DNA of 64,000 bases from Rhizobium leguminosarum bv. trifolii WSM2297 (GTDB lineage Bacteria; Pseudomonadota; Alphaproteobacteria; Rhizobiales; Rhizobiaceae), in contig NZ_JH719395.1 of assembly GCF_000271845.1 (NCBI RefSeq), positions 409,154 through 473,153 of the forward strand, in the 5' to 3' direction. A program made the position numbers and the translations under genes. The notes beneath the pieces are model-generated. The model worked only from the letters and a program-made list of their open reading frames with translations. It did no database searches and was not told the origin of the DNA. The first letter of the stretch is position 1. Each line of letters begins with the position of its first letter. This document shows positions 38,555-48,032 of this stretch, in pieces.

Positions 38555-41209
38555 TCAGCTCTTTTTCGATTTCGCGGGCGCTTTCGCCTTGGTTGCCTTT
38601 GGCTTGGCTGCCGTCTTCGTTGCCTTGGTTGCAGCGGCAGCCGCCTTCGGCTTGGCCTTTGCCTTGGCCGCCTTGCCGGCCGGCGCCTTGCCGGCCTTCT
38701 CCGTGATCAGCGCCAGCGCTTCCTCGACGGTGATCGCCTGCGGATCCTTGCCCTTCGGCAGGGTGGCATTGACCTTGCCCCAGTTGACGTAAGGGCCGTA
38801 CTTGCCGTCGCGAACGGTGATCGGGCCGCCATCCGGATGATCGCCGAGTGCCTTCAGTGCCGCCGGCGTACCGCGTGAACCCCGGCCCGGCGCCTGGTTG
38901 GCCTTTTCGGCAATGACCGTCACGGCGCGGTTGAGGCCGACGGAGAAGACGTCCTCGATGCTTTCCAAATTGGCATAGGAACCGTCATGCAGCAGGAACG
39001 GTCCATAGCGGCCGATGCCCGACGAGATCATCTTGCCGGATTCCGGATGTTTGCCGATATCGCGCGGCAGCGAAATCAAAGCCATCGCCTTTTCATAGTC
39101 GATGTCTTCCGGCTTCCAGCCCTTCGGCAGCGAAGCACGCTTGGCTTCCTTGCCGTCGCCGCGCTGGATATAGGGGCCGAAGCGGCCGGAGCGCAGCGTC
39201 AGTTCCTCGCCGGTCGTCGGATCGGTGCCGAGGTTCTTCGGCTCGTTGAGGGCTGCACCATCCGCTTCTCCGCCGTTTTCGGAGGAAAGTTGGCGGGTGT
39301 AATTGCATTCCGGATAGTTCGAGCAGCCGACGAAGGCGCCGTATTTGCCGAGCTTCAGCGACAGGTTGCCGGTGCCGCAGACCTGGCAGATCCTGGGATC
39401 ACTGCCGTCTTCCCGCTTCGGGAAGACCAGCGGCGCCAGCGCCTCGTTCAGCGAATCGAGCACATTGGTGACGCGCAGTTCCTTGGTGTCTTCGATCTGG
39501 GCGAAGAAATCCTTCCAGAAATCGCGCAGCACCTGCTTCCAGTTCAGCTCGCCGGCGGAAATCCGGTCGAGCTTTTCCTCGAGATCGGCGGTGAAGTCGT
39601 ATTCGACATATTTGGTGAAGAAGCTTTCGAGGAAAGCCGTCACCAGCCGGCCTTTGGCCTGCGGGATCAGCTTGCGCTTGTCGATCGTCACATAGTCGCG
39701 GTCGCGCAGGGTCGCCAGCGTCGCGGCATAGGTGGAGGGGCGGCCGATGCCGAGCTCTTCCATCTTCTTGATCAGCGAGGCTTCCGAATAACGCGGCGGC
39801 GGCTCGGTGAAATGTTGCGTCGAATTGATCTTCTGCTTGGCGAGGTTCTCGCGCGCATTGATCTCCGGCAGGCGGCCATCCTCGTCGCCGTCGTCGCTCT
39901 GCTCGCCGTCTTCCTTCTGGTCGGTATAGGCGGCGATGAAGCCGTCGAAGCGGATGACCGAACCGACGGCGCGCAGGCCGGCCTTCTCGCCCTTGTTGTC
40001 GGCGGTGATTTCAGCCGTCGTGCGCTCGATTTCGGCCGACGCCATCTGGCTGGCGATGCCGCGTTTCCAGATCAGGTCATAGAGCCGAATCTGGTCGGCA
40101 TCGAGGAATTTGCGGACGCGGTCAGGGGTCCGGTCGAAATCGGTCGGACGGATCGCTTCGTGCGCTTCCTGGGCGTTCTTCGCCTTGGTAGAATAGAAGC
40201 GCGCCTTGTCAGGCATGTAACGTTCGCCGAACTGGTCGACGATGGCGCGCCGCGCCGCATCGATCGCCTCCGGCGCCATCTGCACGCCGTCGGTTCGCAT
40301 ATAGGTGATGAGACCGACCGTCTCGCCGCCGATATCGACGCCTTCATAGAGTTTCTGGGCGACCTGCATGGTGCGCGAGGCGGAGAATCCGAGATTGGAG
40401 GAGGCGGCCTGCTGCAGCGTCGAGGTGGTAAACGGCGGTCCCGGGTTGCGCTTGACCGGTTTGGCCTCGACCGTGTCGACGACATAGCTTGCGCCGTCGA
40501 GCAGTGTCTTCAGCCGGCCGGCTTCCTCGCCATTGCCGATCGCCCGCGGCTGCAGCCGTTTGCCGTTCGCCGAAACCAGCTTTGCCTCGAACTCGTCGCC
40601 GCGCGGCGTCTTCAGAAGTGCCGAGATGTTCCAGTATTCTTCCGAAATGAAGCGCTCGATCTCGGATTCGCGATCGCAGACCAGGCGAAGCGCCACGGAC
40701 TGGACACGGCCGGCCGAACGCGCGCCGGGCAGCTTGCGCCACAGAACCGGCGAAAGATTGAAGCCGACGAGATAGTCGAGCGCACGGCGGGCCAGATAGG
40801 CGTCGACCAGCGGCACGTCGATGTCGCGCGGATCGGCCATCGCGTCGAGCACCGCCTTCTTGGTGATCGCGTTGAAGACGACGCGCTTGACCGGCTTGCC
40901 GTTCAGCACCCGCTTCTTGTTGAGCATGTCGAGCACGTGCCAGGAAATCGCTTCGCCTTCGCGATCCGGGTCGGTCGCGAGAAACAGGCCGTCGGAGGAT
41001 TTCACCGCGTCGGCGATATCCTTCATCCGCTTGGCCGAGGCGCCGTCGACCTCCCAAAGCATTTCGAAATCCTGATCGGGGAGGACCGAGCCATCCTTGG
41101 CAGGCAGATCGCGCACATGGCCGAAGGAGGCGAGCACTTTGTATCCTGAACCCAGATACTTGTTGATCGTCTTGGCCTTGGCAGGCGATTCCACCACTAC
41201 AACATTCAT
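38555..41209 (-). CDS. topA: DNA topoisomerase I
   Basis: This type IA topoisomerase relaxes negative supercoils. It is 884 residues. The N-terminal Toprim domain begins MNVVVVESPAKAKTINKYLG with the DPDREGEAISWH acidic motif. The active-site tyrosine is in GLITYMRTDG near residue 305. One C4 zinc ribbon (CQVCGTGNLSLKLG...CSNYPEC) is followed by further zinc-ribbon-like repeats without full cysteines and a long Lys/Ala-rich tail, usual for alphaproteobacteria. Confidence 0.96.
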   Translation of the reverse strand: MNVVVVESPAKAKTINKYLGSGYKVLASFGHVRDLPAKDGSVLPDQDFEMLWEVDGASAKRMKDIADAVKSSDGLFLATDPDREGEAISWHVLDMLNKKRVLNGKPVKRVVFNAITKKAVLDAMADPRDIDVPLVDAYLARRALDYLVGFNLSPVLWRKLPGARSAGRVQSVALRLVCDRESEIERFISEEYWNISALLKTPRGDEFEAKLVSANGKRLQPRAIGNGEEAGRLKTLLDGASYVVDTVEAKPVKRNPGPPFTTSTLQQAASSNLGFSASRTMQVAQKLYEGVDIGGETVGLITYMRTDGVQMAPEAIDAARRAIVDQFGERYMPDKARFYSTKAKNAQEAHEAIRPTDFDRTPDRVRKFLDADQIRLYDLIWKRGIASQMASAEIERTTAEITADNKGEKAGLRAVGSVIRFDGFIAAYTDQKEDGEQSDDGDEDGRLPEINARENLAKQKINSTQHFTEPPPRYSEASLIKKMEELGIGRPSTYAATLATLRDRDYVTIDKRKLIPQAKGRLVTAFLESFFTKYVEYDFTADLEEKLDRISAGELNWKQVLRDFWKDFFAQIEDTKELRVTNVLDSLNEALAPLVFPKREDGSDPRICQVCGTGNLSLKLGKYGAFVGCSNYPECNYTRQLSSENGGEADGAALNEPKNLGTDPTTGEELTLRSGRFGPYIQRGDGKEAKRASLPKGWKPEDIDYEKAMALISLPRDIGKHPESGKMISSGIGRYGPFLLHDGSYANLESIEDVFSVGLNRAVTVIAEKANQAPGRGSRGTPAALKALGDHPDGGPITVRDGKYGPYVNWGKVNATLPKGKDPQAITVEEALALITEKAGKAPAGKAAKAKAKPKAAAAATKATKTAAKPKATKAKAPAKSKKS

Positions 41210-41457
41210 GATGATTCTCTAAAAAAGGAAACGACGCCGGCGTTGAAGCCAGCGCGACACACACCGTAACTTGGATACCGGCCTTCCGACATGGACAGGG
41301 AAATCGCTGCGGTCAAGGGGTTTGCTACAATTTTACCTCTTGCATCTGTTGCAATCGAAGCAAGATTCACGGCGAAAAACAATTGTTGATTGCGTCGCCA
41401 CCATTTTCGACACGCAGTTCCTGCAATCGCAGAGCCGCTCTCTCTTAGGGGTACGGC

Positions 41458-42600
41458 TCAATCGGAAAGCGAAATGAGGCTGCCCTGATGCCGGTGCAGC
41501 CGGCCCGCTATGTCGAGTTCCAGCAGGATGAGATAGACCGCCGATGCCGATAAGCCGGTATGGCGGATAATGTCGTCGATCTCGACCGGTGTTGGCCCGA
41601 GCGCATCGACGATGCGGCTGCGATCCGTTTCGTCGGGCGGCATCGTTATTGCCCCGCCCTCACGCGGCGGTTCCTCCGCCATCGACGACGGGAAGAGATC
41701 GAATTGCGCCAGCGGCGCCAGGGCCTCGATGACATCGGCGGGTGCGGTGACGATCGAAGCACCGTCCTTCAGCAGGCCGTTGGTGCCGTGGCAGCGCGGG
41801 TCGAGCGGTGAGCCGGGCACGGCAAACACCAGCCGGCCGAACTCGCCGGCAAGGCGTGCGGTAATCAGCGATCCCGAGCGCGTTGCCGCTTCGACCACCA
41901 CGAGACCGAGCGCGATGCCGGCGATCAGCCGGTTCCGGCGCGGGAAATCGCGGGCGCGGGGCTCCCAGCCGAAGGGCATTTCGCTCACCGCCAGGCCGTT
42001 GCCGCCGGTGATCTCCTCGAGCAGGCCGATATTCTCCGGCGGGTAGGGCTGGTCGAGACCACCGGCAAGGGCTGCGATCGTGCCCGTTTCGAGGCTTGCC
42101 CGATGCGCCGCGGTGTCGATGCCGCGCGCGAGGCCCGAGACCACGGTATATCCAGCCCGGCCGCAGTCGCGCGCTACCATTGCCGCAAATTTGGCGCCGG
42201 CGATCGAGGCATTGCGCGAGCCGACGATACCGACGGCCGGTCGTTTGCCAGCGGCCAGCGCGCCCTTGACGGCCAAGAGCGGCGGCGCGCCGTCGATCTG
42301 CTTCAGCGATTGCGGATAGTCCGGCTCGCCGATGCCGACGAAGCGGGCGCCGAAACGATGCGCCGCCTCCAGTTCCCGATGCGCCTCGGCCTCGCTGGCG
42401 ATGCGGATGGCCCGCGTGGCGCCGCCTCGCGCTGAAAGCTCCGGCAGCGCTGCAAGGGCGGCCTCGGCCGAACCGAAATGATTGATGAGGTCACGAAAGG
42501 TGGCGGGGCCGATATTGTCGGAACGGATGAGACGCAGCCAGGCAATGCGTTGCCGGTCGCTCAGCACAGTGCCTTTTGATCCCGCCCCCGGCGCATCCAT
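41458..42600 (-). CDS. dprA: DNA processing protein DprA
   Basis: DprA loads RecA on incoming single-stranded DNA in transformation. It is 380 residues with a Rossmann-like core ([61 protein letters not shown]). A C-terminal winged-helix-like domain ([35 protein letters not shown]) completes it. I chose the ATG at 42600, overlapping the plsY stop by one base (TAATG). The longer open frame upstream lies inside plsY. Confidence 0.94.
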   Translation of the reverse strand: MDAPGAGSKGTVLSDRQRIAWLRLIRSDNIGPATFRDLINHFGSAEAALAALPELSARGGATRAIRIASEAEAHRELEAAHRFGARFVGIGEPDYPQSLKQIDGAPPLLAVKGALAAGKRPAVGIVGSRNASIAGAKFAAMVARDCGRAGYTVVSGLARGIDTAAHRASLETGTIAALAGGLDQPYPPENIGLLEEITGGNGLAVSEMPFGWEPRARDFPRRNRLIAGIALGLVVVEAATRSGSLITARLAGEFGRLVFAVPGSPLDPRCHGTNGLLKDGASIVTAPADVIEALAPLAQFDLFPSSMAEEPPREGGAITMPPDETDRSRIVDALGPTPVEIDDIIRHTGLSASAVYLILLELDIAGRLHRHQGSLISLSD

Positions 42601-43220
42601 TATCCCTTTGCCCCGATCTTGCTTTCCGTCCCGCCCATCAGGCGGGAAATATTCGCCCTGTGCTTCCAGTAGGAGATCAGCGTCATGATCGCCATGACGG
42701 CTGCAACCTTCTCGTTGCCGAGTATCCACAGTGCAACCGGAATGACAAGCATGGCGACCAGCGCCGACAGCGAGGAGTAGCGGGTGGTGAAGGCGACCGC
42801 CAGCCAGACGGCGGCAAAGAGCACGACCATGATCGGCGCGACGCCGAGCAGGGTGCCGATATAGGTGGCGACACCCTTGCCGCCCTTGAAGCCGATCCAG
42901 ACCGGGAAGAGATGGCCGATGAAGGCGAAGAAACCGGCGATGATCGCAGCCTCCTCACCGAAGACGTAACCGACGACCCAGGCCGCCGCCGACGCCTTCA
43001 GCGCATCGAGCAGCAGCGTCGCCGCGGCAAGCTTGCGGTTTCCGGTTCTGAGCACGTTGGTCGCGCCGATATTGCCGGAGCCGATGCTGCGCACATCGCC
43101 GAGGCCGGCGGCGCGCGTGAGGATCAGGCCGAATGGGATCGAGCCGAAGAGATAGCCGATGACAGCGGCGGCAAGCGCGACCGGCAGGGTGATCTGCCAT
43201 GACATGAGATTGGATAACAT
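42600..43220 (-). CDS. plsY: glycerol-3-phosphate acyltransferase PlsY
   Basis: This inner-membrane enzyme transfers acyl groups from acyl-phosphate to glycerol-3-phosphate, the first step of phospholipid synthesis. It is 206 residues with five or more membrane helices. The three conserved loops are visible: [11 protein letters not shown] and [32 protein letters not shown], and RYSSLSAL. It ends with the dprA overlap and starts 57 bases after pyrC. Confidence 0.95.
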   Translation of the reverse strand: MLSNLMSWQITLPVALAAAVIGYLFGSIPFGLILTRAAGLGDVRSIGSGNIGATNVLRTGNRKLAAATLLLDALKASAAAWVVGYVFGEEAAIIAGFFAFIGHLFPVWIGFKGGKGVATYIGTLLGVAPIMVVLFAAVWLAVAFTTRYSSLSALVAMLVIPVALWILGNEKVAAVMAIMTLISYWKHRANISRLMGGTESKIGAKG

Positions 43221-43277
43221 ATGCCCCCTCGGCCCTCCGTGGCCTATCCTCAGTTCAGCCGTCTCCTAAAGCGAGCC

Positions 43278-44567
43278 CTAGAGTGTGTGGACAAGCTTTC
43301 CCGAGACGTATGTCGCGACGGCCCGCCCGCTGAAGCGCGCATCTTCGAACGGCGTGTTCTTCGAGCGGGAGAGAAGCATGTCTTTGGCGACAAGCCAAGG
43401 CTCATCGAGGTCGATCAGCGTGATATCGGCCGCAGCCCCCGGCTTCAGCGTGCCGGCATCGAGGCCGAAAATCTCAGCCGGCCGGGTGGACATGGCGTCG
43501 ATCAGCCGCATCAGGCTCACCTGGCCGCCGTGATGAAGCCTGAGGGCTGCGGCCAGCATGGTTTCGAGGCCGATCGCGCCATCCTCAGCCTCGCCGAAGG
43601 GCAGGCGTTTCGTATCGACGTCCTGCGGATCGTGCGAGGACACGATGATGTCGATCGCGCCGCTTGCCAGCGCCTCGACCATGGCCACCCGGTCGTCTTC
43701 CGGGCGCAGCGGTGGATAGAGCTTGAAGAAGGTGCGGTATTCGCCGATGTCGTTTTCGTTGAGCGCCAGATTGTTGATCGAGATACCTGCGGTGACCTTG
43801 GCGCCGCGGCTGCGGGCGCGTTCGATCGCCTCGACCGATTGCGGCACCGAGATCATCGCGGCGTGATAATGTCCGCGTGTCAGCTCTGCGATCCTGAGAT
43901 CGCGCTCGAGCGGGATGAGTTCCGCTTCCCTTGGAATGCCGGAGAGCCCGAGCCAGCTGGCGAAAAGCCCCTCATGCATGACGCCGTTGGCGCCGAGATA
44001 TTTGTCGCGGGCTTCGCAGGAGATGACGGCGCCGAATTCCCGCGCATAGGTCATTATCCGGCGCAGCACCTGCGTGTCGTGGACGCTGGAATGGGCATCG
44101 GTGAAGGCGACGGCGCCCGCCTGCATCAGCAGGCCGATCTCCGTCATCTCCTCGCCGGCAAGGCCCTTGGTGATGGCGGCTGCGGGGTAGACGTTGACGG
44201 CGGCCGTATCGCGCGCCGTCTTCTTGACGAATTCGACCAGCGCGATGTCGTCGATAACGGGGTCGGTGTCCGGCATCATGATGATCGAGGTGATGCCGCC
44301 GGCCGCCGCTGCCCGGCTCGCCGAGGCGATCGTCTCGCGATGTTCGCCGCCGGGTTCGCCGATATGAACGCGGGCATCGACGAGGCCCGGAGTGGCGACC
44401 AGGCCCGTGCAGTCGCGAATGATCGCGCCTTTGGGCGCGCCCTGGTTCTGCGCCGCCTGCCCGGCGGCAACGATGACCCCGTTTTCGGCGATGATCGTGC
44501 CGACTTCGTCGAGCTTGCGCGACGGGTCGACGATGCGAACGTTCTTGAGGACGATCGGGTTGCTCAT
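43278..44567 (-). CDS. pyrC: dihydroorotase-like protein with degenerate active site (PyrC' type)
   Basis: This is an amidohydrolase-fold protein of 429 residues in the dihydroorotase family. The metal-binding DxHxH of active enzymes reads D64-A-R66-V-H68 here, and the substrate arginine position is G70. The later TDHAPH-like motif reads S310-S-H-D-P, without the Asp. This matches the inactive partner subunits (PyrC'/PyrX) that support aspartate carbamoyltransferase assembly in Pseudomonas. It overlaps pyrB by four bases. A separate active pyrC elsewhere is expected, by inference. Confidence 0.9.
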   Translation of the reverse strand: MSNPIVLKNVRIVDPSRKLDEVGTIIAENGVIVAAGQAAQNQGAPKGAIIRDCTGLVATPGLVDARVHIGEPGGEHRETIASASRAAAAGGITSIIMMPDTDPVIDDIALVEFVKKTARDTAAVNVYPAAAITKGLAGEEMTEIGLLMQAGAVAFTDAHSSVHDTQVLRRIMTYAREFGAVISCEARDKYLGANGVMHEGLFASWLGLSGIPREAELIPLERDLRIAELTRGHYHAAMISVPQSVEAIERARSRGAKVTAGISINNLALNENDIGEYRTFFKLYPPLRPEDDRVAMVEALASGAIDIIVSSHDPQDVDTKRLPFGEAEDGAIGLETMLAAALRLHHGGQVSLMRLIDAMSTRPAEIFGLDAGTLKPGAAADITLIDLDEPWLVAKDMLLSRSKNTPFEDARFSGRAVATYVSGKLVHTL

Positions 44568-45520
44568 GCCTTCATTCCATCGCTTCGGGGACCCTGGTTC
44601 TGCGAGACGAGCAGTGTCTCCATGACGGCCATGCGCACCGCGACTCCCATTTCCACCTGTTCGGCAATGACGCTCTGCGGACCGTCGGCCACCTCGGAGG
44701 CGATCTCGACCCCGCGGTTCATCGGGCCCGGATGCATGACCAGCGCATCCTCCTTCGCTGCCTTCAGCGTTTCGGCATCGAGGCCGTAGAAGTGGTAGTA
44801 TTCGCGCACCGAAGGGACGAAGGCGCCGGACATGCGCTCGCGCTGCAGCCGCAGCATCATCACCACGTCTGCATCCTTCAGCCCTTCCTGCATCGAATGG
44901 AAGACTTCGACGCCCATCTCGGCGATGCCGGCGGGCAGGAGGGTGGCAGGTGCGACGACACGCACGCGCGCGCCCATCGCATTGAGCAGCAGGATATTGG
45001 AGCGCGCCACCCGCGAATGCAGCACGTCGCCGCAGATCGCCACGATGATGCGCGAGAGCTTGCCCTTGGCGCGGCGGATGGTCAGCGCGTCGAGCAGCGC
45101 CTGGGTCGGATGTTCATGCTGGCCGTCACCGGCATTGACGACCGAGCAGGAAACCTTCTGGGCAAGCAGGGCGGCGGCGCCGGCACTCGAATGGCGGATG
45201 ACCAGCACATCGGGCCGCATCGCATTCAGTGTCATCGCCGTATCGATCAGCGTTTCGCCTTTTTTCACCGAGGAATTGCCGACCGACATGTTCATGACGT
45301 CGGCGCCCAGCCGCTTGCCGGCAAGCTCGAAGGAGGCCTGCGTGCGGGTCGATGCCTCGAAGAACAGGTTGATCTGCGTCAGCCCGCGCAGCGTCGACGT
45401 CTTCTTCTCTCGCTGGCGGCTGATCTTGACGGCCTCGTCGGCCTTGTCGAGCAGATAGGTGATATCCTGCTCGGTGAGGCCCTTGATGCCGATGAGGTGG
45501 CGGTGGGGGAAAAAGACCAT
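44564..45520 (-). CDS. pyrB: aspartate carbamoyltransferase catalytic subunit
   Basis: This enzyme makes N-carbamoyl-aspartate in pyrimidine synthesis. It is 318 residues. The carbamoyl-phosphate motif STRTQ is at 57-61, with HPTQALLD and [11 protein letters not shown] further on. I chose the ATG at 45520 (MVFFPHRHL) with AGGCAGG ahead. The longer frame adds non-family residues. No regulatory subunit gene is adjacent; the partner is likely the next gene. Confidence 0.95.
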   Translation of the reverse strand: MVFFPHRHLIGIKGLTEQDITYLLDKADEAVKISRQREKKTSTLRGLTQINLFFEASTRTQASFELAGKRLGADVMNMSVGNSSVKKGETLIDTAMTLNAMRPDVLVIRHSSAGAAALLAQKVSCSVVNAGDGQHEHPTQALLDALTIRRAKGKLSRIIVAICGDVLHSRVARSNILLLNAMGARVRVVAPATLLPAGIAEMGVEVFHSMQEGLKDADVVMMLRLQRERMSGAFVPSVREYYHFYGLDAETLKAAKEDALVMHPGPMNRGVEIASEVADGPQSVIAEQVEMGVAVRMAVMETLLVSQNQGPRSDGMKA

Positions 45521-45699
45521 GACCCTGCCTCTTGCTGTCTCTGGCGGGTCTATAAAGAGTGCTGCCCGCCGGGGCAAGCATGCGCTGTGGGCAAAGGCTT
45601 ATGTCCCCATGCATTTTCGCCGAAATTCCGATAGAGCAGAATGAACCGAATCATAACTTCCGGTTTCCCTTTGCCGGGTTCTTACACTAGAAGCGAATT

Positions 45700-47358
45700 A
45701 TGACCTCCGCCAACCGGACTGACGAAAAACTCGCAGAACTCAACCAGCCGAGCCTGTGGTCCGGCATCAATGCCTATCGGTCCGATCCGCTGATCGTCGA
45801 TCTGACGGCGGCCCTGCCGCGCGGCATCCGCGAAGACCTGGAAAATATGGGCCGCTACGTCACGTCGCCGGAGGCGCAGGAGCTGGCGCGCATGGCAAAC
45901 CAGGGCGCACCGCAGCTGCGCACTCATGGTCCGCGCGGCGAGCGCCTCGACGTCGTCGAATTCCATCCCGCCTGGCACGCGCTGATGCGCCGCTCCATGT
46001 CGGTCGGCCTGCATTCTTCCGTCTGGGATCCGCAGGCCGATACCGACGCCAAGGATGAGGCCCACAAGGTTCGCGCCGCCCGCTTCTATATGACGTCACA
46101 GCTGGAGTCCGGCCATCTCTGCCCACTGACGATGACCAGCGCCTCCGTTGCCGCGCTCTCGGCCTCGCCCGCGATACAGAAGGATTGGGCGCCAAAAATC
46201 CTTTCGCGCAAATATGATTCGTCGAACAAACCCGCCATGCAGAAATCCGCCGTCACCATCGGCATGGGCATGACGGAAAAGCAGGGCGGCACGGATGTGC
46301 GCGCCAACCGCAGCGCTGCCGAAAAGGTCAGCGAAGGCATTTACCGGCTGTCCGGCCACAAATGGTTCATGTCCGCTCCGATGAGCGATGCCTTCATCAT
46401 GCTGGCGCAGACCAAGGAGGGCATGGGCTGCTTCCTCGTGCCGCGTCTGCTGGAGGATGGTTCCGCCAACGGCCTGCAGTTCCAGCGGCTGAAGGACAAG
46501 GTCGGCAACCGCTCCAATGCCTCTGCCGAAGTGGAGTTCACCGATACTTTCGGTTTCCTGCTCGGCGGTCCCGATGCCGGCATCCGCACCATTCTCGACA
46601 TGGTGACGCTGACGCGGCTCGACTGCGCCCTGGCCTCGTCAGGCATGATGCGGGCGTCGCTCGCCGAGGCCGTGCATCACACCCGCGGCCGCAGCGTTTT
46701 CGGCAAGATGCTGGTCAACCAGCCGATCATGACGCGCGTGCTGGCCGACATGGCACTTGATGTCGCTGCCGCCACCGCGCTCTCCTTCCGTCTTGCCGAC
46801 GCCTTCGACAAGGCGCGCGGCAATGCCGAGCAGGCGGCCTATGCCCGCGTCATGACGCCGGTCGCCAAATACTGGTGCTGCAAGATCGCGCCGGCCTTGA
46901 TCTACGAGGCGATGGAATGCATCGGCGGCAACGGTTACATCGAGGAACGCCCGATCGCCCGCCATTACCGCGAGGCTCCGGTCAACGCTATCTGGGAAGG
47001 CTCCGGCAACGTCATGGCGCTCGACGTGCTGCGGGTGCTCAACCGCGGCAAGGATCTGTTCGAAACGGTTTTCGCTGGCCTTGCCCGCGATCTCGGCCCC
47101 GCCGGCAAGAAGACGATAGACGTTCTGCGCGCCGCAATCGCGCTCTGCGAACAGGATGAGGGCGCCGCGCGCCTGCTCGTCGAGCAGCTGGCGCTTGCGG
47201 CCGGTGCCGCCGAACTCTATCGGCTAGGCGCTGGGCGCATTGCCGACGCCTTCATCGAGACGCGCCTTGCCGGCGGCTGGCGCTCCACCTACGGCATGCT
47301 CGATTCCCGCTTCGACGCCAGCTACATCGTCGACCTGCTTTATCCGCCGGCGGCCTGA
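45700..47358 (+). CDS. acyl-CoA dehydrogenase, AidB-like
   Basis: This FAD enzyme is 552 residues. It has the AidB-like layout: a long N-terminal domain, then the acyl-CoA dehydrogenase core with VTIGMGMTEKQGGTDVRAN, and a C-terminal helical domain with IGGNGYIEERPIARHYREAPVNAIWEGSGNV. In E. coli AidB protects against alkylating damage. The substrate here is unknown, and annotation as isovaleryl-CoA dehydrogenase is possible. It stands alone, divergent from pyrB with a 179-base gap. Confidence 0.9.
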   Translation: MTSANRTDEKLAELNQPSLWSGINAYRSDPLIVDLTAALPRGIREDLENMGRYVTSPEAQELARMANQGAPQLRTHGPRGERLDVVEFHPAWHALMRRSMSVGLHSSVWDPQADTDAKDEAHKVRAARFYMTSQLESGHLCPLTMTSASVAALSASPAIQKDWAPKILSRKYDSSNKPAMQKSAVTIGMGMTEKQGGTDVRANRSAAEKVSEGIYRLSGHKWFMSAPMSDAFIMLAQTKEGMGCFLVPRLLEDGSANGLQFQRLKDKVGNRSNASAEVEFTDTFGFLLGGPDAGIRTILDMVTLTRLDCALASSGMMRASLAEAVHHTRGRSVFGKMLVNQPIMTRVLADMALDVAAATALSFRLADAFDKARGNAEQAAYARVMTPVAKYWCCKIAPALIYEAMECIGGNGYIEERPIARHYREAPVNAIWEGSGNVMALDVLRVLNRGKDLFETVFAGLARDLGPAGKKTIDVLRAAIALCEQDEGAARLLVEQLALAAGAAELYRLGAGRIADAFIETRLAGGWRSTYGMLDSRFDASYIVDLLYPPAA

Positions 47359-47427
47359 CCGCGGGCGGCCGATGATCGCGCTTCGCCGGTATCGAGCCGA
47401 GTCATAAGCGCGTTGCGCGGATTGCTG

Positions 47428-47603
47428 CCCCTCACCCTAACCCTCTCCCCGAAAAAACGGGGCGAGGGGACGTGCCCTGCGAGAGCGAGGAGGGAACAGA
47501 GAGGTCACGGCATATCCCCTTCGCCCCGTTTACGGGGGTCCGAAGGACGGGTCGAGACCCGTGGCTCGACCCCGGGCGGTGCCGGCAGGCGGATGAAGGG
47601 GCT
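47428..47603. repeat. rhizobial intergenic repeat (RIME-like), copy B
   Basis: This is the second copy of the element at 21658-21788. It shares the opening CCCTCACCCTAACCCTCTCC, the block GGGACGTGCCCTGCGAGAG, CCCCTTCGCCCCG and the end GTGCCGGCAGGCGGATGAAG. It differs in the stem bases, which remain paired (compensatory changes), and has an extra ~35-base hairpin around GGGTCGAGACCCGTGGCTCG. Its right edge abuts a truncated vapC, so it seems to have disrupted that gene. Confidence 0.8.
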
Positions 47604-47686
47604 GCTGTCGGCGATCTCTGGATCAGACTGGCCGCACCTATCCCGCGCAGATGCACGATCCAAGACCGGCTGCGGACGACGATCAC
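47604..47686 (-). pseudogene. vapC toxin remnant
   Basis: The minus strand from GTG 47686 reads VIVVRSRSWIVHLRGIGAASLIQ, which matches the start of VapC toxins (VDTSVWIDHLRG). The first catalytic aspartate is replaced, and the second in WIDHL is Val. After about 27 codons the frame runs into the intergenic repeat. It overlaps the vapB stop by four bases (GTGA), as in intact vapBC pairs. It cannot be an active PIN nuclease. Confidence 0.65.
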
Positions 47687-47892
47687 CGTTTGTCGTCCGG
47701 CTGGTCGCAACGTATCTCGTCCAGGTCGCCTTCCCAGTCTGCCCCTGCGAGATCTGCGATCGCATTTTTCCGGCGGTGCCTCTCGATGAGTATTCGCAGA
47801 GCCTGTTCGACGGCGGCCTCTTTTGTCGCCGATCCCGTGACGATCATTGCTGCGTCGATCAAGTCATCATCGATATCGATCGTTGTCCGCAT
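47683..47892 (-). CDS. vapB: VapB-family antitoxin, orphan
   Basis: This encodes 69 residues. The start MRTTIDIDDDLIDAAMIVTG and the helix TKEAAVEQALRILIERHRRKNAI match the VapB/DUF2191 ribbon-helix-helix antitoxin family. The C-terminal part would wrap the toxin. The ATG at 47892 is the family start; the open frame continues upstream without match. Its toxin gene is only a stub, so it may now act as a free repressor or be decaying. Confidence 0.8.
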   Translation of the reverse strand: MRTTIDIDDDLIDAAMIVTGSATKEAAVEQALRILIERHRRKNAIADLAGADWEGDLDEIRCDQPDDKR

Positions 47893-47978
47893 GACCACCT
47901 CGAGTGTACCGATATCGTGAAGGTACACGCCCAGCCCTCGGGATTCAACTTCGCTAAAGAAGCATCGCCACAAACAAA

Positions 47979-48006
47979 AATCCGGCCGCGTCGCCGCGGC
48001 CGGATT
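47979..48006 (-). terminator. terminator of rne
   Basis: A perfect 12-bp GC-rich stem (AATCCGGCCGCG/CGCGGCCGGATT) with a 4-base loop lies 26 bases after the rne stop. It is followed on the minus strand by TTTTTG. Confidence 0.85.
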
Positions 48007-48032
48007 GATCATTTACGTCCGAAAATCAGCGT

